Shown: positions 8,915-21,129 of the stretch, in pieces | Layout of the letters: each line of letters begins with the position of its first letter | Numbering within the stretch: position 1 is the first letter of the stretch | Assembly: GCF_000002425.4 (NCBI RefSeq) | Contig: NC_037261.1 | Coordinates: forward strand, 6,162,098-6,226,097 | DNA length: 64,000 nt | Source: Physcomitrium patens | Taxonomy: Eukaryota > Streptophyta > Bryopsida > Funariales > Funariaceae | Direction of reading: 5' to 3' | Notes under the pieces: model-generated | What the model was told of the DNA's origin: nothing | What the model saw: the letters and a program-made list of their open reading frames with translations, nothing else | The model's database searches: none | Program-made: the position numbers and the translations under genes

Positions 8915-9210
8915 TGTTAGGGACATAGTCCTTAGAACCTTCTAGAGACAAGTTTCTAGAACCTTCTAGAAGCAAGTTTCTAGAACCTTCTAGAAGCTTC
9001 CTAGTTGATAGAGTTGCTTGAGAAGCTTCTTAAATAGGAGTATATATTGGAATCAAGGCTGAACAGTTCTTTAGTCTCGACAACACATCTCTTGGAGCTC
9101 TAGCTCACATCTGTGGTGTTGTTCTTGTATTCATCTGATTAATCTAGTTCTTGTCAGTTCTTCTTGAACTTCTTGTTAGATCTTGAGTTTGTATTTCTGT
9201 GTCCATGGCA
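8915..9210 (+). repeat. A2 5' LTR
   Basis: TGTTAGGGAC...CCATGGCA, 296 bp. It differs from A1 mainly in U3, where a 'tttctagaaccttctagaag' unit is repeated. Primer sequence at 9073-9083 and primer-binding site at 9213-9223 (one mismatch). Confidence 0.92.
8935..9000 (+). promoter_or_regulatory. Heat-shock-element array in A2 U3
   Basis: Five perfectly phased pentamers occupy 8978-9000 (TTC, GAA, TTC, GAA, TTC, each two bases apart). Four more lie at 8954-8971 and two at 8935-8942. The repeat unit differs in sequence from A1, yet the GAA/TTC phase is retained. Confidence 0.6.
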
Positions 9211-9490
9211 GTTTGTCGATACTTCACTCACCTCACATATCAGAGCTAGTTTCTTCCTCGTAAGAGTGTGGATTATCCCTCTGCTTGGAAGTGTACTAGC
9301 ATTTTAGAGGCTGCGGATTACCCTCCTCTAAACTGATACTTCTTTTGTTACAATATTGGAGTCTTATTCTTCTTGGAGAGAGTGGATTACCCCTTTTTTT
9401 GAAGCTTTCAAGGCATTTTAGAGGTTGCGGAGTATCCTCCTCTAAACCAATATTGTCTTCTTGTAGAGTCATTTCTGTCCTTCTCTTAGA

Positions 9491-10516
9491 ATGGCCGGGG
9501 GCCAAGACATTAGTATGACGGAAAGTTTGGAGTCCAAATTGAATGCTATCATGAATGCCCTCGCTACGTTATCGCAAAGAACTGCAGAGATTGAAGGAGT
9601 TGTGGTAAGGCTTCATAAAGTCGGAGCATCTAAGATGGCACAATCTAGGTTGCACCAGCTTCAAACTTCTGCACTTGGAGAAGCAACTTTGCTTCAGGTT
9701 TGACAAGCACCACTGGTTCTACAACATAAGGAGCCCCGAGTTAGTCTTCCGGACAAGTTCGATGGTAAGTGTTCTAAGTTTCGAGGATTCGTCAACCAAA
9801 TCAAGTTGATAACAGTTTTACAGCGTAAACGCTATCCAATGGAGGAATCACGTGTTGGGCTTGTTGGAACCTTACTTACAGAGCAAGCTCTATCATGGTT
9901 TGCTCTTTTGTTTGAGAAACGATAGTCCATACTAAACAACTTTAAAACCTTTTTGGAGGCGTTTGCAGAAGCATTTGGTGAATATGACAAGGTTCGATTG
10001 GCTACAACAAAGATCCGATCACTACGACAAGCGATGCACTCTACATCAATCTATGCATCAGACTTCAGGCAATTAGCATGCGACATCAGTTGGAATGAAG
10101 AAGCATTGATGAGTCAATTCTATTGGGATTTAAGGGATGATGTGAAGGATTTGCTGTTAACTCTTTCTAATCTGCAAACGTTCAACAAAGCTATTAGCCA
10201 AGCTGTGCAGTGTGATAACTGCCTATTCTAACGCCGCCAAGACTAATGTTGAAGACAACATACGGTTCGCCACACCCCAACTATGTTGACAAGCAGTGTG
10301 AATTGACATTCAGAGATAGAAGACATGCAAATTGATGCGGTATGTATCAAATCCCTTACTCTAAAAAAAAAGAAGTGGCGTATGGAGGAAGGTCTATGCT
10401 TGTATTGCGTTGAAGAAGGCTACAAAGTTGAAAACTGCCCCAAGAAGAAAAATCGACGTATTGTCAGGACTAGGGGCACGTTTTCTCACAAAAACGAGGA
10501 TGTCCAATCACAATAG
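9491..10516 (+). pseudogene. gag: A2 gag with several nonsense codons
   Basis: One frame from ATG 9491 to TAG 10514-10516, collinear with A1 gag. Stops occur at 9701-9703, about 9923, 10229-10231 and nearby. It retains the gag core (FAEAFGEYDKVR; FRQLACDISW) and a zinc knuckle in which the conserved Gly-His is changed (CLYCVEEGYKVENC, Tyr in place of His), so the knuckle is damaged. The start here (MAGGQD) is nine codons upstream of the equivalent of the A1 start and is also seen in A4 (36395). Confidence 0.85.
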
Positions 10517-10539
10517 GAACCGTGCAGCTAGACAATAAA

Positions 10540-13500
10540 ATATCGCAACAACAATCATATTTCCTTTCTTTCCGCTCAATCTATCCTTTGCTTTACAATC
10601 CCTTTACTTATTGGCCCTCAAAAACTGAGAACCTTAGCATTATGAGATTCAGGAGCATTTGCTTGTTTCTTAAACAAAGAATTTATGAAACATCATAAGA
10701 TCCCTTTAGTACAAAAATCCAAACCTGTTCACGTTGAGGTCATAGATGGGTGACCTTTATTGTCTGGTAGTGTCACCCATGAATCAGAACCTATAGAAGT
10801 GATGTTTAAGGACCATAGTAGTCATATTATTTTCAATATTATTAGAACTCCATCAAATCTTATTATTCTTGGTCTTTCCTAGTTGGAAAAGCATAACCCA
10901 TCTATAGATTGGAAGTTGCGAAAGATGACCATTCCCACAAAACCACCCAAGAGCAAGCCTAGTAGAAAACTCCAAATAGAAAAATCTTTATTCATTGGAG
11001 CAAGAGTATTTATAAGATCGTCCAAAGAAGGCACACCATTTGTCATTTATGTTGCTCTAACTATCGAGGAGAAGATCTTGATAGCAAATATATCGGAGAA
11101 ATATAAGGATTTTAAAGACGTGTTTCAAAAGAAAAATGTTGACATGCTACCAGAACACCAACCATATGATTGCACCATAGATTTGCACGAAGGAGCACAA
11201 CTGTCTTTTGGCCCAATCTACAATCTATCGCAGATGGAGTTGGCGGAGTTGCGAAAGTACATCGACCAGAATCTAGCCAAGAACTTCATCCGTCATTCAA
11301 AATCGCCAACTGGAGTACCCATCTTATTTGTGAAGAAGAAAGATAGCTCATTGCGAATGTGTGTAGACTATTAAGGCCTCAACAAAGTAACAAAGAAGAA
11401 TTGTTACCCGTTACCCTTGATTATTGGTCTCTTAGAATAACTTGGATGTGTAAGAATCTTTACAAAAATTGATCTAAGGGGAGCTTACAACCTGATACGA
11501 ATCAAGGAAGGAGATGAGTGGAAGACAGCGTTTCATACAAGGTATGGCCATTTTGAATATAATGTCATGTCCTTTGGTCTTACCAATGCTCCAACAATCT
11601 TTCAACATATGATAAATGATATTTTTCGAGAACACCTTGACGATTTTGTTGTCATCTATTTGGATGATATTCTAATATTCTCCAAAAATAAGGAAGAACA
11701 TGAAAAGCACGTTCGTTTGGTCTTGGAGAAACTACGCGATCAAAGACTATATGTTAAGTTGGAGAAGTATTTATTTCACCAAATAGAGATGGAATTTTTG
11801 GGATTCGTTGCGACTATGGAAGGCTTGAAGATGGATCCCAAGAAGGTAGAAGCAATCGTGTCTTAGGAAATTTCGAAGACAGTTAGAGACGTACAATGCT
11901 TTTTTGATTTTGCCAACTTCTATCGGATCTTCATCAAGAATTACTCTCATGTTGTTGCTCCTCTCACTTGGTTGACATGCAAGGATAAGCTGGAATGGGA
12001 ACCTCTAGAGGAGAAGTTGTTTCAAAAGCTGAAGACTGCATTTACTACGGCTCCAATCTTAGTACATTCAGACTTTACAAAGGCCTTTTCTTTAGAAATT
12101 GATGCTTCAAATTTTGCTTTAGGAATTGTACTTTCACAAATGAGAGAAGACAAGAAGCTCCATCTGGTTGCATTCTATTCTCGAAAGTTCTGTTCTGCTG
12201 AAATCAATTATGAGATCTATGATAAAGAACTTCTTGTTATAGTAGATTCTTTCTTAGAATGGCATCATTTTCTTGAAAGAGCTGCACACCCAGTGACCGT
12301 ATACACAAATCACAAGAATTTGGAGTATTTCATGTCGACTTGAGTTATAAATCAACGTCAAGCTTGGTGGAATATGTCGCTATCTAGGTTTGATTTTGTT
12401 ATCACTTATCGACCTGGAAAGTAGCAAAGACTATCTGATGCCTTAACGAGGAGATCGTATCTTGTACCAAAGGCTAGAGAAGTAGCGTTTGATTAATAAT
12501 ATATGACGTTGTTGAAGCGAGAGCAATTTTGGCTTTGTGCTACTATTGTGACAATTGATGCTGATTTCTTGAGTCAAGTACGTGCCATGACCATTGAAGA
12601 TTCAGAAGCCATTGATATCAAGCAGCGTGCCAATCACGACAAGTTCAAGGTGGAGGAAGATCTTTTATACTTTGAGGTGTAGTTGTATATCTCAAAAGGA
12701 CTAGCACGACTTCGAGTTCTTGAATCTCGCCATGATTTTCCAGCTGCAGGACATTTTGGATTCAATAATAACTTGGAGCTTATTTCTCGAGATTTTTGGT
12801 GGCCCCAAATGTGGAAGGATGTGAAAGATTTTGTCCTCTCCTACGACATCTGTTCAAAATCCAAGAATCGTCAACATCGCCCTTATGGACTCCTACAGCC
12901 ATTGTCGATTCTATGTCGACCATGGTCTTCAGTTTCCATGGACTTCATCACAGACCTACCATCATCGAACTCTTTTGACAGCATCTTTGTCATGGTAGAT
13001 CGGCTTACAAAGATGGCGTACTTTGTCTCTTACAAGAAGACATCGTTTAGTGAAGTCACAGCAAGGCTCTTTCTCGATAATGTGTATCGGTATCATAGAC
13101 TACCAGATGATAATGTATCAGATCAAGGAATCCAATTCGTATCAAAATTTTAGAGATCTCTCTTTGAAATACTGAAGGTGGATATCAAGCTTTCTTCGGC
13201 TTTTCATCCTCAAACAGACGGCCAAACGGAACGGGTGAACCATGTCTTGGAACAATACTTACGATGTAGCATCAACTATCAACAAGATGATTGGACCACA
13301 TATCTGTCGCTAGCCGTGTTTGCATATAACAACACCCTTCATGTGTCGACTCAATACACACCATTCTTTTGCAACTATGGGTATCATCAGAAGCTTGATT
13401 TATTGAGTCCGTCAACAAATAATAATCCAACAGCTGAAGGATTTGTGAAACAACTATCAGAGCTTCAAAATACGTTAAAGCTTCAATTACAATCCACTCA

Positions 13501-13881
13501 CGAATCCTACAAGGCGTCTGCAGATAGATTTTGGAATCAAGCACATACTTTCAAAATTGGAGATAAAGCATGGCTTCTTCGACGGAATATCAAGACCAAG
13601 CTACCATGTGATAAGTTAGACTATCAAAGATTGGGACCATTTATCATCCAGAAGCAAATCAATCCATTGGCGTACTGTCTGGAATTATTGGCTTCTATGA
13701 AGGTACATCTAGTCTTTCATGTTTCTCTGTTGGAGCCTTATCGAGAGTCGTCTTTTTTTGGAAGAGTACAATGTCCACCATATAGTATTGAGATCGAGAA
13801 CCACAAGGAATACAAGGTTGAAAAGGTCCTGGATTTATAGCGAAGGTGGGGCAAGTTGGAGTATCTTGTTCATTGGAGCGG
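10540..13881 (+). pseudogene. pol: A2 pol, 5' part, up to the D1 insertion
   Basis: Collinear with A1 pol and mostly in one frame. Protease is near 10640 with a stop just before the catalytic Asp. RT spans 11180-11870 ([25 protein letters not shown] at about 11658). RNase H is at 11985-12400, the integrase zinc finger at 12700-12860, and the integrase core (MDFITDLPSS, FHPQTDGQTERVN) at 12930-13250. The chromodomain starts at about 13790. More than ten nonsense codons are scattered through it. The chromodomain is cut at 13881 by D1 and continues at 22403. Confidence 0.88.
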
Positions 13882-15149
13882 TGTCGTGTTGTAACACGAG
13901 TATACCGTGAAAATATAAAGAAAATGGACTTTTATTAATATTCAGTTACCTCGAATATTCGGAGCAACGACCAACTCTAGTGTAAATACTGAGTGGTCAG
14001 GTTCAGTCACCCCGTAACAGTGAGATGGGGCATACTGAAATGCTCCGTTCGATTCCAATAACTGGAGTTAGCAGGAAGGGAAAGGACCAATTCATGCGAC
14101 GGGTGAGCCTGGTTCGAAGAGCCAATTGGATCCAATTTTGAAAATCCAATCCAGGTCCTCTTACCCAATATGAGACGTGAATTGGTCGGGCAACCCAATG
14201 CGATCCAATTTTGAGAATCCAATCTGGGTCCTCTTATCCAATATGAGACCTGAATTGGTCAGGCGACTCAATGTGGACCCAAGTATGGGATTTTGATTCT
14301 GTTTCAGGCTGTCCTATTCTCTGTGTCGTTTCGAAAGCTCTGACGGCAGGAGCCAATTTCGGATCTAAGCTCTGACGGCGAGAGCCAATTTTGAATCTAA
14401 GCTCTGACGGTGGGAGCCAATTTCGGATCCAAGACAGAAGATTGAAGAAATTCAGAGGATAAGGTTAGGGGGAGAATAAGTTTTGGTGAGGGTTTTTTTT
14501 TCAGATCAAGAGGGGGTGGGGTTTTTTGGATCGAAGAGCTAGCTTCAAGTTTTTACAAGGTTACTAGTTCGTTTTCATTGGAGGTTTTTGAAGATCAAGG
14601 AGATTGGAGAGGAGCTTCATGCTTTGGGGTTGGGGAAGAAAAGACAGAGAATTGGATTTTTTTCTTCTTCATAGAGTTTTAAGAAGACTGAGGCAATCGT
14701 TGCTAAAGTCAGTGTTGTAATGGTGAATCGGGATTTTTAATGAAGTGGGTTTGATTACTCTGACTGTTTTGTGAAATCGAGTTACGTCTGTGATTGAAGG
14801 ATTAAAAAGGTGTCTATAGGATTGAGTATGCGGAGTGAATGAAATTTATTGGGTTAATCTAACAAGACAGTCAGTGGATTGAAGATCGTAAGTACAAAGC
14901 GGTATCAGAGATTAGCAGATTGGATTGTTCGAGGTTCTCTATAACGTCTAGAGACCTACCGACTGGGGCAAAAAGGACTTCGACAAGTAGTCGAAGGGCA
15001 TCCGTATAGATTGATGGTATATTCTTGCAGTCGTTTATATTCCAGCAGTCAAAAATTGATAGACTGCTTGACTATTGGTGAATCTCCAAACTACCTTTTA
15101 CAACCAGACGTCCGGCGCGTTCTTGAGCAGTAAAGCTCGTAATACGACA
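13882..15149 (+). repeat. D1 5' LTR, with a gag-derived segment
   Basis: TGTCGTGTTGTAACACG...TAATACGACA. About 13925-14440 resembles the C-terminal gag coding region of family E (43025-44070 in E5): shared strings include 'aggaccaattca', 'ttggatccaatt' and 'tccaagacggaaga'. The rest (G-rich 'gggggtggggtttttt', then R-U5) is family specific. A terminal 'taatacgaca' is common to all D LTRs here. Confidence 0.9.
14129..14432 (+). repeat. Tandem repeats inside the D1 LTR
   Basis: Two copies of a 73-bp unit start at 14129 and 14202 ('gatccaattttg...'). Three copies of a 32-bp unit start at 14337, 14369 and 14401 ('gctctgacgg...gccaattt'). The D1 3' LTR has the same set, while the D2 LTRs have a single 32-bp unit (37258), so the expansion is recent within the family. 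Confidence 0.8.
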
Positions 15150-15153
15150 TAAG

Positions 15154-15171
15154 TAGTGAACCCAACGTGAA
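15154..15171 (+). other. D1 primer-binding site
   Basis: Four bases after the LTR, tagtgaacccaacgtgaa; the D2 equivalent (37951) begins TGGTGAATCCAACG, as expected for pairing with a tRNA CCA end. I cannot assign the tRNA. Confidence 0.5.
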
Positions 15172-15220
15172 AGCTTAAGGTAGAAGGTATTGGATTTCGT
15201 TTGATTTTATTTTTATTTTT

Positions 15221-17593
15221 ATGAAAAATGAAAATAAAAATTTTGAAGGATCTTTGGGAGGAGTTTTTGGTGGGGGTTCTTCTAAAAGATAAGGTATGTA
15301 CATAGATCCGTCTATTGCTAGTATGTTTCAAGCCTTCTCATTATCGATGCAGCAACAGCAAAGCAATGATCGAAAGAAAGCTTTGGCAACCAAAGCATTA
15401 CAAGCAATGGTCAATAAAATTGATCAATTTGATGGAAGGAATATTTTAAGGTATTTAAGATGTTATGTTCGTGAAATGGAATTAAATTAGGTTTTTGAGA
15501 AGAAAATGGTTGAATTATTTGGACTTGCCATGATACCGGTGATAAGAGACCATATTACATCGACTCCGGATCGTTATGGGAATTCATGGGAGGTTTTTTC
15601 ACATGCATTGAAAGACGAATATTTCTTGGAAGATGCTGATCGCGTTACTAAGAAGCTGTTTTTGGAATAGATTCAAAGGCCCAATAAGAATTTGTAAGCA
15701 ATAGAGCTACTAGGAGAATTTAAGAGGCAGTACTCTCAATTATCACAGGTAGAAAAATTGACATTGGAGCCGAACAAAGTTGATCTATTTCTTCAAGCTG
15801 CTCACGGAGAATTGCAAGGGAAATTAGAACTCCTTCTTGAAGACAAAGAAGAAGATGAAGGATTGACAACAAAGAAGAAGAACGTTGAAGATGCGGTGGG
15901 GTTGCTCAAAAAAAGCGAAAGGAGGAAGGATAGGAGCAATATTCCAAAAAAAGTACAAGCACCCAAAGCTCCAGTACGTACAACACCACCAACAATGCGT
16001 ACAGTTCAACCTTCGACATCCTTATCAAAGAAAGCAGATATGGAGATGGAAGAAATTATACGAAGAATGCGAGATCTTCAAATCAAATTGGCAAAACTTG
16101 AAGAGAATACTTCTATAAACAATTCGAAGAATGTTTTGAAACAAGGATATGTATAAAGATGCATTTGGTGTGATGATGCTTCACACACTAGAAAAGATTG
16201 CAATGAATTTAATAATATGATATGGCAGGGAATTATTTGCTGGAAAGATGGGAAGATAGGATTGAAAAATAGAGAGGATCTTCTTCAAACCAATTTTGAC
16301 AAGGGAGGAATGAGAGCATTGGTTCAAGATTATCTAAAAGAGCATGAAACAGTAGCACGAGAAAGTGCAAGTTATGGTGCTAGAGTAGATGATGAAATTG
16401 GTGGAAGTACGGAAACTAGTGAGTTTTGGGCTTCTGCCGTTTCTACAATGCAAGAAGGGAAATTACCTCGAGAAGCGTTATTGAGAACTGCAGCTACAAT
16501 ACGAGGTAGAACAAGTTGGGAGGATCCTGTTGAGTCTCTTTCAGTTCATGCATATATTGCTAAGAGCCAACATGAAGCTTTGATGGAAGAAAAAAGACGA
16601 GGAAATTTTGATGATACTAGAGAAGGAAATTCTTCTAAGAGGCAAACTCGAGGAGACAAGGCTCGGGAGGCAGCTTCACAAGAATTGCCTGTAAAGGATA
16701 CCTCATCATCATTGAGAGAAAAAATAAAGGAAATAAAAGATAAGGGCAAATCAATTGCTTATAAGCTACTTTCTGACATTGAAGCGGCAACACTTTTGAA
16801 AGGGGTGTTGGAAGAACGTATATTAAACGCTAAGGTGGAATTCACATTGAAAGAAGTCTTGGGAATTGCAAAGAAGGAGTTTCATGATGTCATCATTGAC
16901 AGCATTAAGCGAAAGAGGCAATTAATGGGTGAAACTGGAATGAGTCATGCTATTGATGCAAGAATATATAAAGATGAAGAAGAGGTTGATATTGGTTACA
17001 AGCAACCAACAAATGAAAAGAATGGCTATAATCAACGAGTACGTTTCAAAGATTCTAGTGACAAGGAAATGAAAACTTTGAGCCATTATACTCGAAAGCA
17101 TTGGGCAAGGACAACTACTGAAGTATTGGTGAAAGTAAGAGATATAGAAGAACCAATAGTTGCTTTAGTCGACCACGGCTCTGAAATAAATCTTATGTCT
17201 AAAGATCTTTATAAGAAGCAAAAATGGCCAATTGATATGGAACATGGATAGGCAATTCGAGCGGCTAATAACACACGGGGCGAACTATATGGAGCTTGTC
17301 GAGATGTCAAAATTCGGATTGTTGATGTTGTGAGAGAGCAATATTTCTTTGTTCAAGATACAACGTCTTATCCATTGATTTTAGGACAACCTTATATTAC
17401 GGCAACACTGATGGAAACAAAAGTATTCGACAATGATTCTGCTTATGCAAGGGTACGGAGCGAAGATGGGAGGAAAGCTGTACAATTTCTAACAGTACCT
17501 CCTAACTATGAACGGAATCGAGATAGGTTGAGGGAGAAACCATTGCCAAAGATTGTTGAAGGATTTAAGGATTTTGGGGAGGTACCACTGTAA
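15221..17593 (+). pseudogene. gag: D1 gag-protease, several nonsense codons
   Basis: One frame from ATG 15221 to the stop at 17591-17593, about 790 codons. Stops fall at about 15290 (CAA in D2), 15488, 15668, 15695, 16154 and 17249 (TGG in D2). The N-terminus is Gly-rich, then an FDGRNILRYLRCY region and a Lys/Glu-rich coiled-coil-like stretch (about 15830-16130). A CX2CX4HX4C zinc knuckle (CIWCDDASHTRKDC) is at about 16160. A long acidic/basic linker precedes a retropepsin-like protease with DHGSEINLM at about 17170, where DSG or DTG would be usual, and PLILGQPYI at 17371. pol follows in the -1 frame. Confidence 0.85.
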
Positions 17594-20500
17594 AGCGAGA
17601 TTATGGAGGTACAAAAGAGGAGGTACTCTCGCGAGATGAAGGTGCCTTTGATGCGAGTTTTATTGGTATATTAGAGAATGGAAACATTATGTATAAGAAA
17701 GTTGATGATTTTAAAAGAAAAGAAAGAAAAAGATTATATAATATTGAAGGATAATTATGCAAGTTAGGTACATTGCAAGATGATGAGAGGATTTTGGGTG
17801 TTTATGAAGAAAATGGACTGGAAGATTCATTGGAATTGATTACATCTATTGGGTTAGGGGATAATGATAAGATTGTTGAGATTCATGCAAGAGAGGTTTA
17901 TACCATACTTGAATCTTTTCAAGCACCAGAAGTCACTGTAGAGACGAGATATAAAACGGCAGATAAGAAGGTAAAGCCTGTTGTCAGGCCATTACCAGAA
18001 GATTCTAAAGAACAAATGAGAGAAGCATCAAAAGAAGCAAGTTTAAGAGATCCAATGAGTATTGGACATCAGTTTACTAAAGAGACTTTTGAAGAATTGA
18101 AGATTGGTTCTGATGGTTCTTTATTGCCGGAGGAAATTACTTGCTTCAAAAAGATGTTGATTAGACAAGGTAGATCGTTTGCCTTCGAATCTCATGAAAT
18201 TGGGTGTGTGGATTCAAATATTATAACACCTATGGTTATCTTCATTGTACCACATGTCCCTTGGAATCTAAGACCGATTCCAGTACTGGGGACACATTTA
18301 CCTAAATTGGTTGAACTATTAAAGGAAAAAATAAAGATGAAAATATTGAAACCTTCATTTGTGCCGTATTCTAGTCGATGGTTTACGGTACCTAAGAAGA
18401 ATGGGTCACTACGGTTTATTCAAGATATGCAACCGGTGAATGCAGTAACTGTCAGGAATGCAGGAATTGAACCTATTGTGGATGAATTTGCTGAGGCGTT
18501 TGTTGGAAGGGCGATCTATTCAATTGGTGATTTGTATTCAGGTTATGATCAATTTCAACTTGCCGAAGGAAGTAGAGATATGACAATAATGAGGACACCA
18601 CTTGGATTGGTTAGAATGTGCACTCTTCCTCAAGGCGCGATCAACTCAGTTGCGCATATGATGAATGGGATGAATAAGATATTGAGAGATTTTATTCCGG
18701 AAAAGACTATGCATTTTCTGGATGATGTTCCTATAAAAGGGTGCAGAGAAGGAGACAAGGATGAAACTTTAGATTCGAGGGAGTATCGCAGATATGTTGT
18801 TGATCATATACAAGATTGTGAAAAGATTTTAACTCGGCTTGGAGAAGTTCATCTTACAGTATCGGGTATGAAGTCCGTATTTGGAGTACGAGAGGTTGTA
18901 ATTGTTGGACATTTATGTCGATCTTACGGAAGAAAACCAGATCTGACTAAAGTTGATGCAATTGGAAGGATGAAAGAGAATTGTTATTCTTTAACAAACG
19001 TTCGCAGGTTTTTGGGTGCATGTGTATTTTATCGAATCTGGATCCCTCATTTTGCTCACATAGCGGATCCATTATATGAACTGTTACGCAAGGGTTACCG
19101 ATTTAAATGGGAAGAAAGGCATATTCAGGCAATGCAAAGATTGAAGAAATTATTGATGTCACCTCCAATATTGAGGAAGGTTGATTATAAGTGCAATAGA
19201 CCAGTGATTCTTACTGTGGACGCTAGTCCAATTGCCATTGGATGGACTATGGGTCAAGATGATTGCAGTGGGAATAGATTTGCAGTTCGGTTTGGAGCTA
19301 AAGTTTTAAGTATTCGTCAGCGTGCATATTCGCAAGTCAAAAGAGAACTTTGGAGAGTCGTTTCGGCTATGAAAGCTGAAAAGGACTATTTGATTGGGAT
19401 AGTAGTAGTAATTGAAATGGATTGCTTGCCATTGCTTGGAATGATTATTAACTGTTCAATGTCAGATATTGCGATGTGAGATGGATTGCTTATATTAAGT
19501 CAGTAAATCCAGAATTTAAGCATATTACTGGGAAAGACAATTTAGTAGCAGACATGCTATCTCGAGCAAGATACGAGAGGGAGGACGAAATGGTTGAAGA
19601 CATTGATGATGTCAAATTGAAATTCTATTCAATATCAAATCTCAACAGAGAAGACAAACTATTTCTTGAAGAATCTTATGAAGGAGAATTATTGGATATT
19701 GGTCATTACTTGAATACCTTGACTAAGCAGAGAAATTGGTCTACAGAAAAATTCAAACAAATAAGAAAAAAAGCATATGGATTTTTACTTCGAGATGGAT
19801 TCTTATGGAAGAGACCGAAGAAAGGAATTGGGATGCCACAGCGAGCGATAGGCAAAAAAGAAGAAAGACTAAAATTATTAAAGGAGTTTCATGATAGTTT
19901 ATGGGCAGGGCATAGAGGAATCTGGGCTACTTTTGCTAAACTCAAGGAACGATATTAGTAGAAAAATATGTATCGAGATGTGCTCTCATTTGTAGAGTCA
20001 TGTGAAATCTGTCAATCGTATTCTAATATCCGACATTGAGATGGTCTTCATCCTACGTATCCTCTGGCTATTCATTTTAAATGGATTGTTGATTTGGTTA
20101 TTATGTCGGTTGGGTTATGGCAGATGAGATATTTGATTTTAGCTCGTGAAGATTTATCAAATCAAGTAGAAGGAAGAGCATTGAGGACAAAATCTACAGA
20201 GGGGATTTGTAGGTTTTTGCTTGAAGATGTCATTTGCCGCTACGGATGCATACGAAAAATCACTGCAGATCATGGAGAATTAAATGCACAAGAAGCTCGT
20301 AAGTTCTTTGAAAGATGTGGAGTTAAACTATCACTGACTACTACTTATAATCCGGAAGGGAATACGAAAAGCGAACGCGGTCATCTACCAATTGTGAAAG
20401 CATTAATTAAAGCTTGTAATGGGAAAGTTAAAGATTGGCCACGGCTTTTGTCATTTGCATTATGGGCTGATCGAACAACACATAGTTCAGTGACAGGATA

Positions 20501-21068
20501 TATGCCAGTAGAACTTATGACAGGTCAAAAACCAATTATGTCGATTGAAGAAAAGGTACTTACTTGGAGTATGCTACCATGGGAAGATGGATTAATAAGA
20601 GAAGAACTTCTGGCTATTAGGATTCGACAATTAGAGCAAAGAACGGAAGATGTTCAGATAGCATTGGGAAGGTTAAAAAGAGCAAGGTTACGAAACAAGG
20701 CGCGATTCAATAAGCAACATCGATTGAGACCAAAAGCAATCGAGGAAGGTGACTGGATACTTGTTTATGATAATAGTCTGGATAATCAACATAATACTTG
20801 GCGGAAATTTTCAAAACGTTGGTTTGGACCATATGTGGTAACAACTGTTCATGGTAATGCAACTTACTGGTTACGGGAGTTAGATGGTACAAAATTGAAA
20901 ATACCAATTGCAGGGAAGCGAGTAAAAATATTTAAACGAAGACACATAGAGGTGAATATAGAAGACCTTAATGAAGGTATAGAAATTCAGCAGCAAGAAG
21001 ATGAAAGTGATTTGGATAATGAAGGTGACGAAGACAAACAAGACAAAGACGTAGAGGATATATTCTGA
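17594..21068 (+). pseudogene. pol: D1 pol: RT, RNase H, integrase
   Basis: Two frames joined by a 1-base deletion at about 19476. RT and RNase H are open from 17773 to 19479. RT motifs: FTVPKKNGSLRFIQD, YSIGDLYSGYDQFQL, and FLDDVPIKG where Y-x-DD is usual. RNase H: TVDASPIAIGW, YSQVKRELW, then a third Asp in VIEMD. Integrase: zinc finger H-H-C-C (19890-20010, interrupted by TAG 19956), then Asp 20091, Asp 20268, Glu 20373, giving D-x58-D-x34-E. The C-terminus is acidic with no chromodomain. FLDDVP and YSQVKRELW match a gypsy lineage I associate with fungi and early-diverging plants, not the common seed-plant clades. Confidence 0.88.
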
Positions 21069-21116
21069 ATCAAACAGCAATTGGGTAAATTAGTGCATGC
21101 CGGAGGATGCACAGGT

Positions 21117-21129
21117 TCAGAGGGGTGGA
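21117..21129 (+). other. D1 polypurine tract
   Basis: TCAGAGGGGTGGA directly before the 3' LTR; the D2 equivalent is CAGAGGGGGTGGA (40697-40709). Confidence 0.8.
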
